This document shows positions 1 through 8,917 of a stretch of DNA of 52,084 nt, in pieces. Within the stretch, counting starts at the first letter, position 1; each line of letters starts with the position of its first letter. Below the pieces are notes generated by a model. The model was not told where the DNA came from. It saw only the letters and a program-made list of their open reading frames with translations, and did no database searches. A program made the translations under genes and the position numbers. Source of the DNA: Acetobacteraceae bacterium (GTDB taxonomy: Bacteria; Pseudomonadota; Alphaproteobacteria; Acetobacterales; Acetobacteraceae); assembly GCA_947371015.1 (NCBI GenBank), contig CANBNK010000024.1, forward strand, positions 1 through 52,084. The letters are read 5' to 3'.

Positions 1-849
1 CTTCACGTCCTCGCTCTCCAGCGCCTGCCGGGTCAGCGCGGCCATGCGCGCCACCATCGGCGCCGGCAGGCCGGCGGGGGCCAGCACGCCGCCCCAGCTG
101 TCGATCTCGAAGCCCGGCAGGAACTCCGCCATGGCCGGGAATTCCGGCGCCAAGGGGCTGCGCTTGGCACTGGTCACTGCGAGCGCCCGCACCTTGCCTT
201 CGCGCGCGCTTTGCAGCCCCTGCGGGATATTGTCGAAGATCATCTGCACCCGGCCGGCCAACAGGTCGATATGCGCCGGCGCGCCGCCCCGATACGGGAC
301 ATGGACCATGTCCAGCCCGGCCAGCACCTTGAACATCTCGCCCGAGAGGTGGACCGTGGTGCCGCTGCCGGAACTGGCGAAGCTGAACTTGCCCGGGTTG
401 GCCTTGATCAACGCGATCAGCTCCGGGACGGTACGGGCGGGTACGTCGTTGTTGATGATCAGCAGGTTCGGCAACTGCCACAGCCCGGCGATGTAGGTGA
501 AGTCCCGCTCGGGGTCGAAGGGCAGGCGGCTGTACAGCGTGGGTGAGATGGCCAATGCCGCCACGCTGGCCAGGCCGATGGTGCCGCCATCCGGCCGGGC
601 GCGGGCAATAGCCTCGGTGCCGACATTGCCGCCGGCGCCGGCGCGGTTTTCCACCACGAATTGCTGGCCGGTGAGTTCGGCCATCTTCATGCACCAGATC
701 CGGCTGAGGATGTCGGTGCCGCCGCCGGGCGGGAAGATGCCGATGAAGCGGATGGACTGGTTCGGCCAGTCAGCGCCCTGGGCCTGCGCGGTGGCGGGAA
801 GGGCCAGGAAGGGGGCGGCCAGCAAGCTGCGGCGCGGCAGGTTTGTCAT
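1..849 (-). CDS. Bug/TctC-family tripartite tricarboxylate transporter substrate receptor, C-terminus cut by window edge
   Basis: Periplasmic solute-binding receptor of the Bug family. These usually bind carboxylates or related small organics and may feed a TctAB-type permease. The ATG at 849 opens an uninterrupted frame of 283 codons to the window edge. It starts with a signal peptide (basic N-terminus, hydrophobic core, ATAQAQ cleavage region). Family landmarks follow in order: WPNQSIRFI, FPPGGGTDILSRIW, QFVVENRAGAGGN, RPDGGTIG, LPFDPERDF, HVPYRGGAPAH and MIFDNIPQG. About 40 residues are missing beyond the edge. It lies 72 bp downstream of a close paralogue on the same strand, so the pair looks like a tandem duplication. 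No membrane subunit is nearby. The ligand cannot be predicted. Confidence 0.9.
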   Translation of the reverse strand, partial: MTNLPRRSLLAAPFLALPATAQAQGADWPNQSIRFIGIFPPGGGTDILSRIWCMKMAELTGQQFVVENRAGAGGNVGTEAIARARPDGGTIGLASVAALAISPTLYSRLPFDPERDFTYIAGLWQLPNLLIINNDVPARTVPELIALIKANPGKFSFASSGSGTTVHLSGEMFKVLAGLDMVHVPYRGGAPAHIDLLAGRVQMIFDNIPQGLQSAREGKVRALAVTSAKRSPLAPEFPAMAEFLPGFEIDSWGGVLAPAGLPAPMVARMAALTRQALESEDVK

Positions 850-921
850 GCGGGTTCTCGGCGTTTCCGTTGTTGCGACGATATGTGGTGCAAACTGGCG
901 CGGCGGCAATCCAGGCGCGGG

Positions 922-1905
922 TCAATCGACCCGCGCGCCGGAAGCACGGATCACCGGGGCCAGCTTGGCCTGCTCGGCGTCGCGGAAGGCCGCCAGCGCC
1001 GCCGGCGTGGTCCACCACGGCGTGGTGCCCAGGTCCAGGAAGGCGCGGGTCAGCTCCGGCGTCGCCAGCGCCTGGCGGCTGAGATCGGCAATCCGGTCCA
1101 CCACCGCGGCCGGAATGCCCGCCGGGCCGCAGGCGCCGGCCCAGGCGGTGATGTCGTAGCCCGGCAGGAAGCGGCCGATCGGCGGCACCTCGGGCGCCAC
1201 CGGGCTGGGCGCAGGGCTGGTCACGCCCAGCGCGCGGACCGTACCCTGCCGCGCCTGAGCGATGGCGCCGGGCATATTGTCAAAAATCATCTGCAACCGG
1301 CCGGCCACCACGTCCAGCATCGCCGGCCCACTGCCCCGATACGGCACGTGCAGTACCTGCACCCCCGCCATGCTGTTGAACATCTCACCCGAAAGATGCG
1401 GCGAGGTACCCGAGCCGCCGCTGCCGAAACTGTACTTGCCCGGGCTGGCACGCAGGTAGCGGATCAACTCCGGGACGTTCTCCACCGGCAGATCCTTGTG
1501 GACCACCAGCATGTTCGGCATCTGCCACAGCCCGCAGAAGAAGCTGAAGTCGCGCGCGGGGTCGTAGGGGAGCGTCGGGTACAGCGTCGGCGAGATGGCA
1601 TGCGGCGCAATATTCGCCATGCCCATGGTGTAGCCATCAGGCCGGGACTTCGCGACCGCATCCGTGCCCACATTGCCGCCGGCCCCGGCGCGGTTCTCCA
1701 CAATGAACTGCTGGCCGGTCAGCTCGCTCATCTTGGCGCACCAAAGCCGGGACAGCACATCGGTCGGCCCACCCGGGGCGTAGCAGACGATGAAGCGCAC
1801 CGGACGGTTGGGCCAGGCATCCTCGGCCCGGGTGGCGCGGGCCAGCAGGGGCAGCGCCAGGCCGCCAAGCAGCGCCCGGCGCGGGGTTGAAATGAAGACG
1901 GCCAT
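922..1905 (-). CDS. Bug/TctC-family tripartite tricarboxylate transporter substrate receptor
   Basis: Complete 327-residue periplasmic receptor, the normal length for Bug proteins. The ATG at 1905 is followed by a signal peptide with a Tat-like or Sec start (STPRRALLGG, hydrophobic core, ATRAEDAWP). Landmarks: WPNRPVRFIVCYAPGGPTD, FIVENRAGAGGNVGTD, RPDGYTMG, LPYDPARDFSFF, GSGGSGTSPHLSGE, HVPYRGSGPA and MIFDNMPGA. It is closely similar to the truncated receptor downstream and to the receptor at 10913 on the other strand. These three form one sub-clade that shares the ENRAGAGGNVG box and a C-terminal RASGARVD ending (seen in this protein and the 10913 one). The ligand is unknown. Confidence 0.93.
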   Translation of the reverse strand: MAVFISTPRRALLGGLALPLLARATRAEDAWPNRPVRFIVCYAPGGPTDVLSRLWCAKMSELTGQQFIVENRAGAGGNVGTDAVAKSRPDGYTMGMANIAPHAISPTLYPTLPYDPARDFSFFCGLWQMPNMLVVHKDLPVENVPELIRYLRASPGKYSFGSGGSGTSPHLSGEMFNSMAGVQVLHVPYRGSGPAMLDVVAGRLQMIFDNMPGAIAQARQGTVRALGVTSPAPSPVAPEVPPIGRFLPGYDITAWAGACGPAGIPAAVVDRIADLSRQALATPELTRAFLDLGTTPWWTTPAALAAFRDAEQAKLAPVIRASGARVD

Positions 1906-1997
1906 GGGTGCCTCCCGCTTGTGCCGCGGCTTGCCACCGGGCTTGGGCGAGAGGTTAGACCGAGCGCAGCCGGGAATGGAACCGTGGCGCGTGCGCT

Positions 1998-2100
1998 AGA
2001 GTCTGTCAGGCGCAAACAGAAGCGCCCGACAGGCTCCAGCTCATTGTTTTGTCGTGTGATTCACGTCTTCGGCGATGCCGCCTGCGACGATCACACTCTA
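1998..2100. repeat. Dispersed two-hairpin repeat, copy 1
   Basis: About 100 bp with two imperfect palindromes. Hairpin one pairs 2004-2013 (TGTCAGGCGC) with 2022-2031 (GCGCCCGACA), with one mismatch. Hairpin two has an outer pair GTGAT (2056-2060) with ATCAC (2090-2094) and an inner pair CGGC (2070-2073) with GCCG (2077-2080). Related copies lie at 11931-11993 and 31443-31606. The TAG stop codon of the small lipoprotein gene (2098-2100) sits at the edge of this copy, so the element directly abuts a gene end. It may act in 3'-end formation or be a REP-like element. The function is inferred only. Confidence 0.7.
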
Positions 2101-2289
2101 CCGCGTCGGCACTCCCAGCGGCACGCTCGGCATCACCGGTGCGGCCTCGGCGGGGCCGCTGCCGGCGGGCCGCGCCGGATAGGCCCGCGGATAGATGATC
2201 TGGTCCACCGGCCCCGGCGCCCGCGGCGGGCCGACACGCCCGCAGGCCGCCAGGGAAGCCAGCGCCAGCAGCGCCAGGGCCGTTCTCAT
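2098..2289 (-). CDS. Small LptM/YifL-like lipoprotein
   Basis: A 63-residue lipoprotein starting at the ATG at 2289, which overlaps the TGA stop of argH by one base (TGATG), so translation is probably coupled. The sequence begins [18 protein letters not shown], a short lipoprotein signal with lipobox LAAC. The mature protein starts CGRVGPPRAPGP, the cysteine-glycine-x-x-glycine-proline pattern of YifL/LptM, which in enterobacteria helps mature the LptDE translocon. The rest is proline- and alanine-rich and probably disordered. A small lipoprotein directly after argH is common in proteobacteria. The lipoprotein call is firm; equivalence to LptM is an inference. Confidence 0.75.
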   Translation of the reverse strand: MRTALALLALASLAACGRVGPPRAPGPVDQIIYPRAYPARPAGSGPAEAAPVMPSVPLGVPTR

Positions 2290-3677
2290 CACGCCAGCCT
2301 TTCCTGCCATTCCACCGCCATGCGCGACACATTGGCCGGCGCAGTACCACCATAGCTGGTGCGGCTGCGCACGCTGGCGGCCACGCTGAGCACACCGAAC
2401 ACCGCATCGGTGATGCGCGGCTCCACCGCCTGCATTTTTGCGAGCGTCAGCGCCGCCAGGTCGCAGCCGCAGTTCTCAGCCTCCGCCACGAGGCGGCCGG
2501 TCACGTGGTGGGCGTCGCGGAACGGCATCTTCAGCTCGCGCACCAGCCAGTCCGCCAGGTCCGTGGCGGTGGAGAAGCCGGCACCTGCCGCCTCGGCCAG
2601 CCGGGCCACGTTGGGCTGCATATCCTTGACCATGCCGGCCACCGCGGCCAGCGAGAGAGTCAAGGTCTCGGCGCTGTCAAAAATGCCTTCCTTGTCTTCC
2701 TGCATGTCCTTGAAATAGGTCAGCGCCAAGCCCTTCATCACGGTCAGCATGCCGACCAGCGCGCCGAACATCCGCCCGGTCTTGCCGCGCACCAGCTCCG
2801 CCGCATCCGGGTTGCGCTTCTGCGGCATGATGCTGCTGCCGGTGGTGAAGGCGTCGCTCAGCTTGACGAAGCCGAAATACGGGTTGGTCCAGATCACCAC
2901 TTCTTCCGCGAAGCGCGAAAGGTGGGTCGCGCACATGGCGCAGCAGAACAGGAACTCCGCGGCGAAATCGCGCGAGGCAACGCTGTCCAGGCTGTTCCGC
3001 GTCGGGCCGTCGAAGCCCAGCGCCGCGGCCGTCATGTGCCGGTCGATCGGGAAGCCGGTGCCGCACAGCGCCGCGGCGCCCAGCGGGCTTTCATTCAGCC
3101 GCCGCCGGCAATCCGCCAGGCGGGAGAGATCCCGCGACAGCATTTCCACATAGGCCAGCAGATGGTGGCCGAAGGTGGTCGGCTGCGCCGGCTGCAGATG
3201 GGTGAAGCCCGGCATGACGGTGCCAGCGTGTTCCGCGGCTCGGGCGACCATGGCGCGCATCACGTCGCGCACCTGCTCGGACAACCCATCGATGGCGTCG
3301 CGCACCCACAGCCGCACATCCAGCGCCACCTGATCGTTGCGGCTGCGCCCGGTGTGCAGGCGCTTGCCGGCCTCGCCGATGGCGTCGGTCAGCCGGGCCT
3401 CGATGTTCATGTGCACGTCTTCGAGCGCTTCCGACCATTCGAACGCGCCGGCCTCGATCTGGCGCGCGATCTTCTCAAGCCCCTCGCGGATCGCCATCTC
3501 GTCGGCAGCGCCGATGATCCCCACATGCGCCAACATGGCGGCATGGGCCTGGCTGCCGCGGATATCCTGCCGCCACATCTTGCGGTCAAAGCCGACCGAG
3601 GCGTTGATGGCCTGCATGATGGCCGAGGGGCCCTGGGCGAAGCGGCCGCCCCACTGCACATTGGACTCGTTGGACAC
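2289..3677 (-). CDS. argH: Argininosuccinate lyase
   Basis: Cleaves argininosuccinate to arginine and fumarate, the last step of arginine synthesis, as a cytosolic tetramer. At 462 residues it has the usual length. Visible landmarks: the N-terminal [10 protein letters not shown] box, HTGRSRNDQ (about 108-116), [13 protein letters not shown] (about 159-171) and the fumarase/aspartase superfamily signature [11 protein letters not shown] (280-290), whose flexible loop carries the catalytic serine. The start is a GTG at 3677; no upstream ATG is in frame. A TlpA-type gene is divergent 18 bp away, and the lipoprotein gene follows with a one-base overlap. In many alphaproteobacteria lysA comes next, but here it lies about 10 kb away (see findings). 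Confidence 0.97.
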   Translation of the reverse strand: MSNESNVQWGGRFAQGPSAIMQAINASVGFDRKMWRQDIRGSQAHAAMLAHVGIIGAADEMAIREGLEKIARQIEAGAFEWSEALEDVHMNIEARLTDAIGEAGKRLHTGRSRNDQVALDVRLWVRDAIDGLSEQVRDVMRAMVARAAEHAGTVMPGFTHLQPAQPTTFGHHLLAYVEMLSRDLSRLADCRRRLNESPLGAAALCGTGFPIDRHMTAAALGFDGPTRNSLDSVASRDFAAEFLFCCAMCATHLSRFAEEVVIWTNPYFGFVKLSDAFTTGSSIMPQKRNPDAAELVRGKTGRMFGALVGMLTVMKGLALTYFKDMQEDKEGIFDSAETLTLSLAAVAGMVKDMQPNVARLAEAAGAGFSTATDLADWLVRELKMPFRDAHHVTGRLVAEAENCGCDLAALTLAKMQAVEPRITDAVFGVLSVAASVRSRTSYGGTAPANVSRMAVEWQERLA

Positions 3678-3695
3678 GAAGGGGATGTTCCCGTG

Positions 3696-4232
3696 ATGCG
3701 AAACGTTGGCCGGCGGATGACGCTGCGGCTGAGCGCGGCGACCCTATACGCCGGGCTTGCCGCCGGGCAAGGGCGCGCCGCCACGTTGGGCCAGTTGGTG
3801 GAGGCCCCGCCACGGCCGCTGCCCGACCTGGCCTTCGCCGATGCCGAGGGCGCCCCGCGGAAGCTGGCCGATTTCATGGGCAAGGGGCTGCTGGTGAACC
3901 TGTGGGCCACCTGGTGCGCCCCCTGCGTGGCGGAAATGCCGGCGCTGGACCGCGCACAGGCAGCCCTGGCCGGGGCCGGCATCCAGGTGCTGGCGCTGTC
4001 ATCCGACCGTGGCGGCCGGCCGGTGGTGGAGAAGTTCTACGCCGAGCGCGGCATCAAGGCGCTGGGCATCTGGTTGGACCCGCGCGGCGCCGCAGGGCGG
4101 GCGCTGGGCGTGCGTGGGCTGCCCACCTCCGTGCTGGTCAACCGCGCCGGGCAGGAAGTGGCGCGGCTGGAAGGCGCCGCCGAATGGGACCAGCCGGAGA
4201 TGCTGGACCGGCTGCGGGCGCTGCTGGGGTAG
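3696..4232 (+). CDS. TlpA/ResA-family thiol:disulfide interchange protein
   Basis: Periplasmic thioredoxin-fold protein that probably reduces or exchanges disulfides, for example in cytochrome c maturation. It has 178 residues from the ATG at 3696, preceded by AAGGGGA at suitable distance; the ATG at 3717 is a close alternative. The N-terminal 25 residues look like a signal peptide or anchor ([21 protein letters not shown]). A redoxin domain follows with the active site WCAPC at 73-77, the cis-proline region GLPTSVLVN and a C-terminal helix. It is divergently paired with argH, an arrangement common in alphaproteobacteria. The redox partner is unknown. Confidence 0.92.
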   Translation: MRNVGRRMTLRLSAATLYAGLAAGQGRAATLGQLVEAPPRPLPDLAFADAEGAPRKLADFMGKGLLVNLWATWCAPCVAEMPALDRAQAALAGAGIQVLALSSDRGGRPVVEKFYAERGIKALGIWLDPRGAAGRALGVRGLPTSVLVNRAGQEVARLEGAAEWDQPEMLDRLRALLG

Positions 4233-4245
4233 CGCCGGGCCGGGC

Positions 4246-5226
4246 CTACTCCATCTTGATCCCGGTTTCACGGACGATGGCCTGCCAATTCTTCAGGTCC
4301 TCCATCCAGTACCGGTAAAAATCCTCCGGCGTGCCGGCCAGGCTGGTATGGGCGCCTTCGTCCATGCGCTTGACGATCGGGGCGCTGGCCAGCCAGCGGT
4401 TGCTCTCGGCGTTGATCTTCTCGACCATCGGCCGCGGCATGCCGGCCGGCCCCCAGACGCCGAACCAGACATCCTCGACGAAGCCGGGAAAGCCCACTTC
4501 GGACAGCAACGGCAGATCGGCCATCTGGCGCTGCCGGGCGCGGCCGGTAAAGGACAGGAAGCGCAGCTTGCCCTCCCGCGCGAACATGCCGGAATTGCCG
4601 ATATTGTCGAAGATGTAGTCGCTCTCGCCCTGCGCCACCGCCAAAATCGCGGAGGGCCCGCCGCGATAGGGAATGTGCACGCGGTTGAAGCCGGCGGCCA
4701 TGTGGAAGCGCTCCGCCATCATGTGGCCGACACTGCCGATGCCGACACTGGCCATGTTCACGCCACCGGGCCGCTGCTTGGCCCAGGCGATGAACTCGGC
4801 GGTGGTGTGGACGGGAATGCTGGGGTTGACGATCAGCGCCATTGGGTAGTGGTACAGCCCGGCGATGCCGACGAAATCCTTCACCGGGTCGTAGGGCACG
4901 GAGCGCAGCACGAGGGGCGCGGCCACGTGCGACGTGTTGGAGGTGAACAATAACGTAAAACCATCCGGCGCGCTGCGGGCCACTTCCGCGGTACCGATGC
5001 TGCCGGTGCCGCCGATACGGTTTTCCACCACGAAGGTGCCGCCGAAGACGCGGCCGAAGTGGTCCGCGAACATGCGGGCATAGACATCCGCCGGGCTGCC
5101 GGCCTGGCTCGGCTGGATGATGCGGACCGGCCGATTGCCAGGCCATTCCGGTTGCGCCTGAACGATGGCGGGGGCCGCCAGCGTCAGCCCGGCGCCGGCG
5201 CCGGCGATGAACGCCCTACGCTGCAT
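4246..5226 (-). CDS. Bug/TctC-family tripartite tricarboxylate transporter substrate receptor
   Basis: A 326-residue periplasmic receptor. I chose the ATG at 5226 because a strong GGAGGA ribosome site lies just upstream and the signal peptide starts there (MQRRAFIAGAGAGLTLAAP, then IVQAQ). Landmarks: WPGNRPVRIIQPSQAGSPAD, FVVENRIGGTGSIG, APDGFTLLF, VPYDPVKDFVG, HIPYRGGPSAIL and DYIFDNIGNSG. The first loop reads SQAGSPAD instead of the usual PPGG-TD, so this receptor is more diverged than its neighbours. It follows the M20 peptidase by 46 bp on the same strand and probably shares its transcript, so its ligand may be a substrate or product of that enzyme (inference). Confidence 0.92.
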   Translation of the reverse strand: MQRRAFIAGAGAGLTLAAPAIVQAQPEWPGNRPVRIIQPSQAGSPADVYARMFADHFGRVFGGTFVVENRIGGTGSIGTAEVARSAPDGFTLLFTSNTSHVAAPLVLRSVPYDPVKDFVGIAGLYHYPMALIVNPSIPVHTTAEFIAWAKQRPGGVNMASVGIGSVGHMMAERFHMAAGFNRVHIPYRGGPSAILAVAQGESDYIFDNIGNSGMFAREGKLRFLSFTGRARQRQMADLPLLSEVGFPGFVEDVWFGVWGPAGMPRPMVEKINAESNRWLASAPIVKRMDEGAHTSLAGTPEDFYRYWMEDLKNWQAIVRETGIKME

Positions 5227-5272
5227 TGGTTTCCTCCGTTGCGGATTTGGCGGAAACCTATGCGGCAAGGGG

Positions 5273-6505
5273 TCAGGCGGCAAGCACCTCCGCCAGCACC
5301 CGGGCGATCACCAGCGTCGCCTTGTGCAGGTCCGCCAGCACCAGGTTCTCATCCGGCGCATGGGCGTTGGCTTCCAGGATGCTGCGCGGCCCGGCGCCAT
5401 AGAGCACGGTGGGGATGCCGGCCTCGGCATAGTGCCGCGCATCGGTGTACAGCGGCACGCCCACCTGCTTCACCTCGGTCGCGAACACCTCGGACGCCAC
5501 GCGGCAAATCCGCGCCGCCAGCGCGCGGCTCTCGTCGCTCGGCACCAGCGGCCCGGCCAGCACGATGCGGTTGATGGTGACGTTGCTGCCGGGGACGCGG
5601 CGGCACGCGGCCTCGATCAGCGCGCGCAGCCCGGCTTCCACCTCGGCCGGGTTCTCCTCGGGGATGATCCGCCGGTCCAGCCGCAGCGCGATGCGGTCGG
5701 GCACGACATTGGTGTTCACCCCGCCGCTGATCCTGCCCACGGTCACCGCCGGGCAGCCAATGCCCTGCACGCCCGACATCAGCCCCGAGAGTCTGGCGCG
5801 TTCGCCATACAGGCTGCGCAGCGCCTCGGTTGCGGCTTCCAGCGCATCCACGCCGGTATGCGGCATGGCGGCATGCGCCTGCTTGCCGTGGAAGATCGCC
5901 TCCAGGTGCAGCACGCCGTTATGGCCGGTGGTCACGGCATAGGAAAAGCCGGCGCAGATGCACAGGTCGGGTTTGCTCAGGCCGCGCTTCAGCAGCCATT
6001 GCGGGCCGATCTCGCCGCCGGTCTCCTCGTCATAGGTCAGGTGCAGCTCGACCGTGCCGTTCAGCGCCAGGCCGCTGGCCTCCAGCGCGCGCAGAGCGAA
6101 GGCATAGGTGGCGAAGTCGGATTTCGAGACGGCGACGCCGCGGCCATACATCCGGCCGTCCTTTAGCGCCGCGCCGTAGGGGTCCTGGGTCCAGCCCTCG
6201 CCGGGCGGCACCACGTCGCCATGGGCGTTCAGCGCCACGACCGGGCCGCCCGTGCCGAAGCTACGGCGCACGATCAGGTTGGTGGCACTGGTCATGCCCA
6301 CCGCGGCGCATTCATCGGCCGGCACCGGGTGCCGTTCCACGGTGAAGCCCATGGCTTCCAGCAGCGGCACCGTGACCTCGGCATGCGCGGCGCAGTCGCC
6401 GGCGGGATTGTCGGACGGCACCCGCACCATGGCGGCGAGGAAGGCTTCAGCCTCGGCCCGCAGCGGGGCCAGGGCGGCGGTGAGGACGGTGTTCGGGTCT
6501 GCCAT
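5273..6505 (-). CDS. M20-family metallopeptidase/amidohydrolase (ArgE/DapE-like)
   Basis: A 410-residue zinc hydrolase of the acetylornithine deacetylase / succinyl-diaminopimelate desuccinylase group. Visible motifs: NAHGDVVPPGEGW, with the first zinc histidine and the bridging aspartate; YDEETGGEIGP, with the catalytic glutamate pair; and the dimerisation-domain strand GGVNTNVVPDRIALRLDRR. A late histidine (ANAHAPDE) would be the last metal ligand. The enzyme probably hydrolyses an N-acyl or peptide bond in the cytosol. It lies upstream of a Bug receptor and downstream of the dioxygenase and urate genes on the same strand, so a catabolic role fits better than amino-acid synthesis. The substrate is not assignable. 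Confidence 0.9.
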   Translation of the reverse strand: MADPNTVLTAALAPLRAEAEAFLAAMVRVPSDNPAGDCAAHAEVTVPLLEAMGFTVERHPVPADECAAVGMTSATNLIVRRSFGTGGPVVALNAHGDVVPPGEGWTQDPYGAALKDGRMYGRGVAVSKSDFATYAFALRALEASGLALNGTVELHLTYDEETGGEIGPQWLLKRGLSKPDLCICAGFSYAVTTGHNGVLHLEAIFHGKQAHAAMPHTGVDALEAATEALRSLYGERARLSGLMSGVQGIGCPAVTVGRISGGVNTNVVPDRIALRLDRRIIPEENPAEVEAGLRALIEAACRRVPGSNVTINRIVLAGPLVPSDESRALAARICRVASEVFATEVKQVGVPLYTDARHYAEAGIPTVLYGAGPRSILEANAHAPDENLVLADLHKATLVIARVLAEVLAA

Positions 6506-6577
6506 GCGGGCCTCCTGCTCAGGCCGGCTTAGCGCATAAACCTGCCGGCCGGAACAGCCGGGGCGCTGCCCACGCTC

Positions 6578-6642
6578 GCGCCTTCAGCGCAACCCTGCCC
6601 GTGCGCCTTCAGCGCAACCCTGCCCGTGCGCCTTCAGCGCAA
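6578..6642. repeat. 25-bp tandem repeat, 2.6 copies
   Basis: The unit beginning GCGCCTTCAGCGCAA runs at 6578-6602, again at 6603-6627, and in part at 6628-6642. The two full copies are identical. The last, partial copy is the 3' end of the dioxygenase gene, including its TGA stop at 6634-6636, so the array looks like repeated duplication of a gene end. Each unit carries a GCGC-CTTCA-GCGC mini-hairpin. Confidence 0.9.
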
Positions 6643-7671
6643 GGCCAGCGAGGTCAACCGCGTCACCTCGTCGCCCAGATGCACCTCGGTCGGCTGGTTG
6701 ATGCCGTAGCCGAGTTGGCGCGGAAAGCCCGCCGCCAGCGGCCAGGGTTCCCGCATCGCAAGCCACAGCCGCAGCATGTGGCGGCGGCGCTCAGGCTCGG
6801 GGAAGTCGTCGTACTCCGTGCGGCTGTGCAGGACGGTGTAGTTGTTGCACAGCTGGATGTCGCCAACCTGCAAATCCATGTCCAGCCGAATGCCCTCGGT
6901 GCCCGACAGCTCGGTGAACAAATCCAGCGCGCGCAACTCGTCATCCGCCAGCGCCACGCCGAAATGCTTGGCCGCCGCGCGGATCTGGTTGCCGACGATC
7001 CGGCAGCTCACCACGCCGTCCTCGGCGCCAAAGACCGGCACGCGGTTCGGGCTCACCGGCGCATCGGTCAGCGCCGCTTCACGCCGGATGTAGTGGTAGC
7101 CGCGATACAGCGGCGCCAGCGCCGCCGGCTCGCGCGCCGCAATCTCGGCATGCACCGTCAACGCCGAGGACAGGCTGGAACGCCCGCCCGCCTTGGCCGC
7201 GCGCAGGCACAACAAGCCCACAATCTCGCAGCCATCGGTATGGAAGGGCAGGAAGGCGTTGGTCTCGTAGCCGCGCACATCCTTGCCGCCATAGGCGCGG
7301 CCCTGGTCGTGCACATGGCCCAGCAGGTCACCGCGCGGATTCTGCCGCAGCGTGTCGCCCAGGTACGCCCCCATGCCGTAGAACATGGTGCCGACATCGG
7401 CATCGCTGTAGCGCGCCACCGGCAGGCCACGCAGCACGACGAAGCCGCGGCCTTCGCGAATTTCGTGCAGTATCGCCGCCAACTTCGGCGCAAAGCCCGT
7501 TAGCGGGAAATCGGCGGCGGTCAGCGCCTCATCCGGCAGCCCCCGCGCCCGCACACCGGCCAGCGCGGCGTCCAGCTCAGCCAGGTCGTCGCTGGTAAAA
7601 TGCTGAATCCAGGTGCTGTCCTGGGCCAGGTCGCTGCCTTTCCAGGCAGCCTTGGGCGAGGCGAGCGGCAT
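6634..7671 (-). CDS. TauD/TfdA-family 2-oxoglutarate-dependent dioxygenase
   Basis: A 345-residue non-haem iron oxygenase. I chose the ATG at 7671 because GGAG sits six bases upstream; a GTG at 7698 is possible but has no clear ribosome site. The iron triad is visible: H144-T-D146 in PFHTDGCE and the distal H282 in TVLHSRTEYDD. R301 in HMLRLWL is placed to bind 2-oxoglutarate. These enzymes couple 2-oxoglutarate decarboxylation to hydroxylation of a small substrate. The gene follows puuD and a purine permease on the same strand, which raises the possibility of a purine-related substrate. Fungal XanA, a TfdA-type xanthine dioxygenase, is a precedent. That link is speculative. Confidence 0.88.
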   Translation of the reverse strand: MPLASPKAAWKGSDLAQDSTWIQHFTSDDLAELDAALAGVRARGLPDEALTAADFPLTGFAPKLAAILHEIREGRGFVVLRGLPVARYSDADVGTMFYGMGAYLGDTLRQNPRGDLLGHVHDQGRAYGGKDVRGYETNAFLPFHTDGCEIVGLLCLRAAKAGGRSSLSSALTVHAEIAAREPAALAPLYRGYHYIRREAALTDAPVSPNRVPVFGAEDGVVSCRIVGNQIRAAAKHFGVALADDELRALDLFTELSGTEGIRLDMDLQVGDIQLCNNYTVLHSRTEYDDFPEPERRRHMLRLWLAMREPWPLAAGFPRQLGYGINQPTEVHLGDEVTRLTSLALR

Positions 7672-7722
7672 GCAGGGCTCCGTGTCGGGCGTTTCCACCC
7701 CGGGGACGCAAACCGCGTGCCG

Positions 7723-8916
7723 CTACTTCCCGGAAAGCCAGGCCAGCAGCACCCGGCGCTCCTCAATCTCCATGCGCGTGATGTTGTTCGGCGGCATCGC
7801 GGCCGACAGCACCGACTGCAGCGCGATCTGCGGCGCCTGCCGATGGATGCTCTCAGGCCCGGCGAAGACCACGCCGCGCGGCGCCACCGCAATACCGGGC
7901 CACACCGGCTCTGCCGCATGGCACATGGAACAGCGCGCCATGACAATATCCACCACCTCTTCAGAAGGCGGCGGCGCCCGCCAGGCCAGGCCCAGCGCCT
8001 CCCGCCCCAGCGGCGAGGAGGTCATCGAGACGGCGGCAGCTGCGGCAAGGCAGGCCGCGGCCACCGCCCAGCACCACCACTGCATGCCGCGGCCCTGGTG
8101 CATCAGGTTGAAGAACACCCGGATCATGGCGCCGGCCACCAGCACCAGCCCGACGATGACGAAGGCGTAGGGCGTCGACCACACCATGGGGTAGTGGTTG
8201 GCCAGCATCAGGAACAGCACCGGCAGCGTCAGGTAGTTGTTGTGCGTGCTGCGGATTTTCCCGGCCTTGCCCAGCGCCGGGTCCGGCGCCTCGCCGGCCA
8301 GCAGGGAAGCGATGACCTTCTTCTGGTTCGGGATGATGATCAGAAAGACGTTGCCGGTCATCCAGGTGGCCATCAGCGCGCCGGTATGCACCATGGCGCC
8401 GCGGCCGCTGAAGATCTGCTGGAAGCCCCAGGCCACCAGCACGACAAAGCCGAAGCCCACCGCCGCCAGCAGCCGGTCATCCTTCGCCAGCGGCGATTTG
8501 CACAGCCCGTCATAGACGAACCAGCCCAGCGCCAGCGTGCCGATGCCGATCACCCAGGCCATGCCGGCCGACATCTCCATGACCGTGGGGTCGATCAGGA
8601 ACAGGTCGCTGCCGCCGTAGTACACCCAGCACAGCAGCGCGAAGCCGGACAGCCAGGTCGAATAGCTCTCCCACTTGTGCCAGATCAGCTGCGGCGGCAG
8701 CGAGGACGGCGCCACCAACCACTTCCGCACCTGGTAGAAGCCGCCGCCATGCACCTCCCAGGCCTCACCGCCCTTGCCGGGGGGAATGTCCGGCGCCGGC
8801 TTCAGCGAGGCGTCGACATGCATGAAGTAGAAGCTGCTGCCGATCCAGGCCATGCCGGCCAACACGTGCAGCCAGCGCAGCAACAGCCCGCCCCATTCGA
8901 TCAGCAGCGCTTCCAT
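7723..8916 (-). CDS. puuD: Membrane urate oxidase (urate hydroxylase) PuuD with C-terminal cytochrome c domain
   Basis: Oxidises urate to 5-hydroxyisourate and passes electrons to the respiratory chain. The 397 residues show a multi-helix membrane domain (DUF989 type) to about residue 295, starting LLLRWLHVLAGMAWIGSSFYF and containing conserved histidines. A short periplasmic cytochrome c domain follows with haem site C329-S-M-C332-H333. This order of domains and length match PuuD. It starts one base after the stop of the permease gene, so the two form a transport and oxidation pair. The later enzymes of urate breakdown (UraH/PucM, UraD) are not in this window. Confidence 0.94.
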   Translation of the reverse strand: MEALLIEWGGLLLRWLHVLAGMAWIGSSFYFMHVDASLKPAPDIPPGKGGEAWEVHGGGFYQVRKWLVAPSSLPPQLIWHKWESYSTWLSGFALLCWVYYGGSDLFLIDPTVMEMSAGMAWVIGIGTLALGWFVYDGLCKSPLAKDDRLLAAVGFGFVVLVAWGFQQIFSGRGAMVHTGALMATWMTGNVFLIIIPNQKKVIASLLAGEAPDPALGKAGKIRSTHNNYLTLPVLFLMLANHYPMVWSTPYAFVIVGLVLVAGAMIRVFFNLMHQGRGMQWWCWAVAAACLAAAAAVSMTSSPLGREALGLAWRAPPPSEEVVDIVMARCSMCHAAEPVWPGIAVAPRGVVFAGPESIHRQAPQIALQSVLSAAMPPNNITRMEIEERRVLLAWLSGK

Positions 8917-8917
8917 G

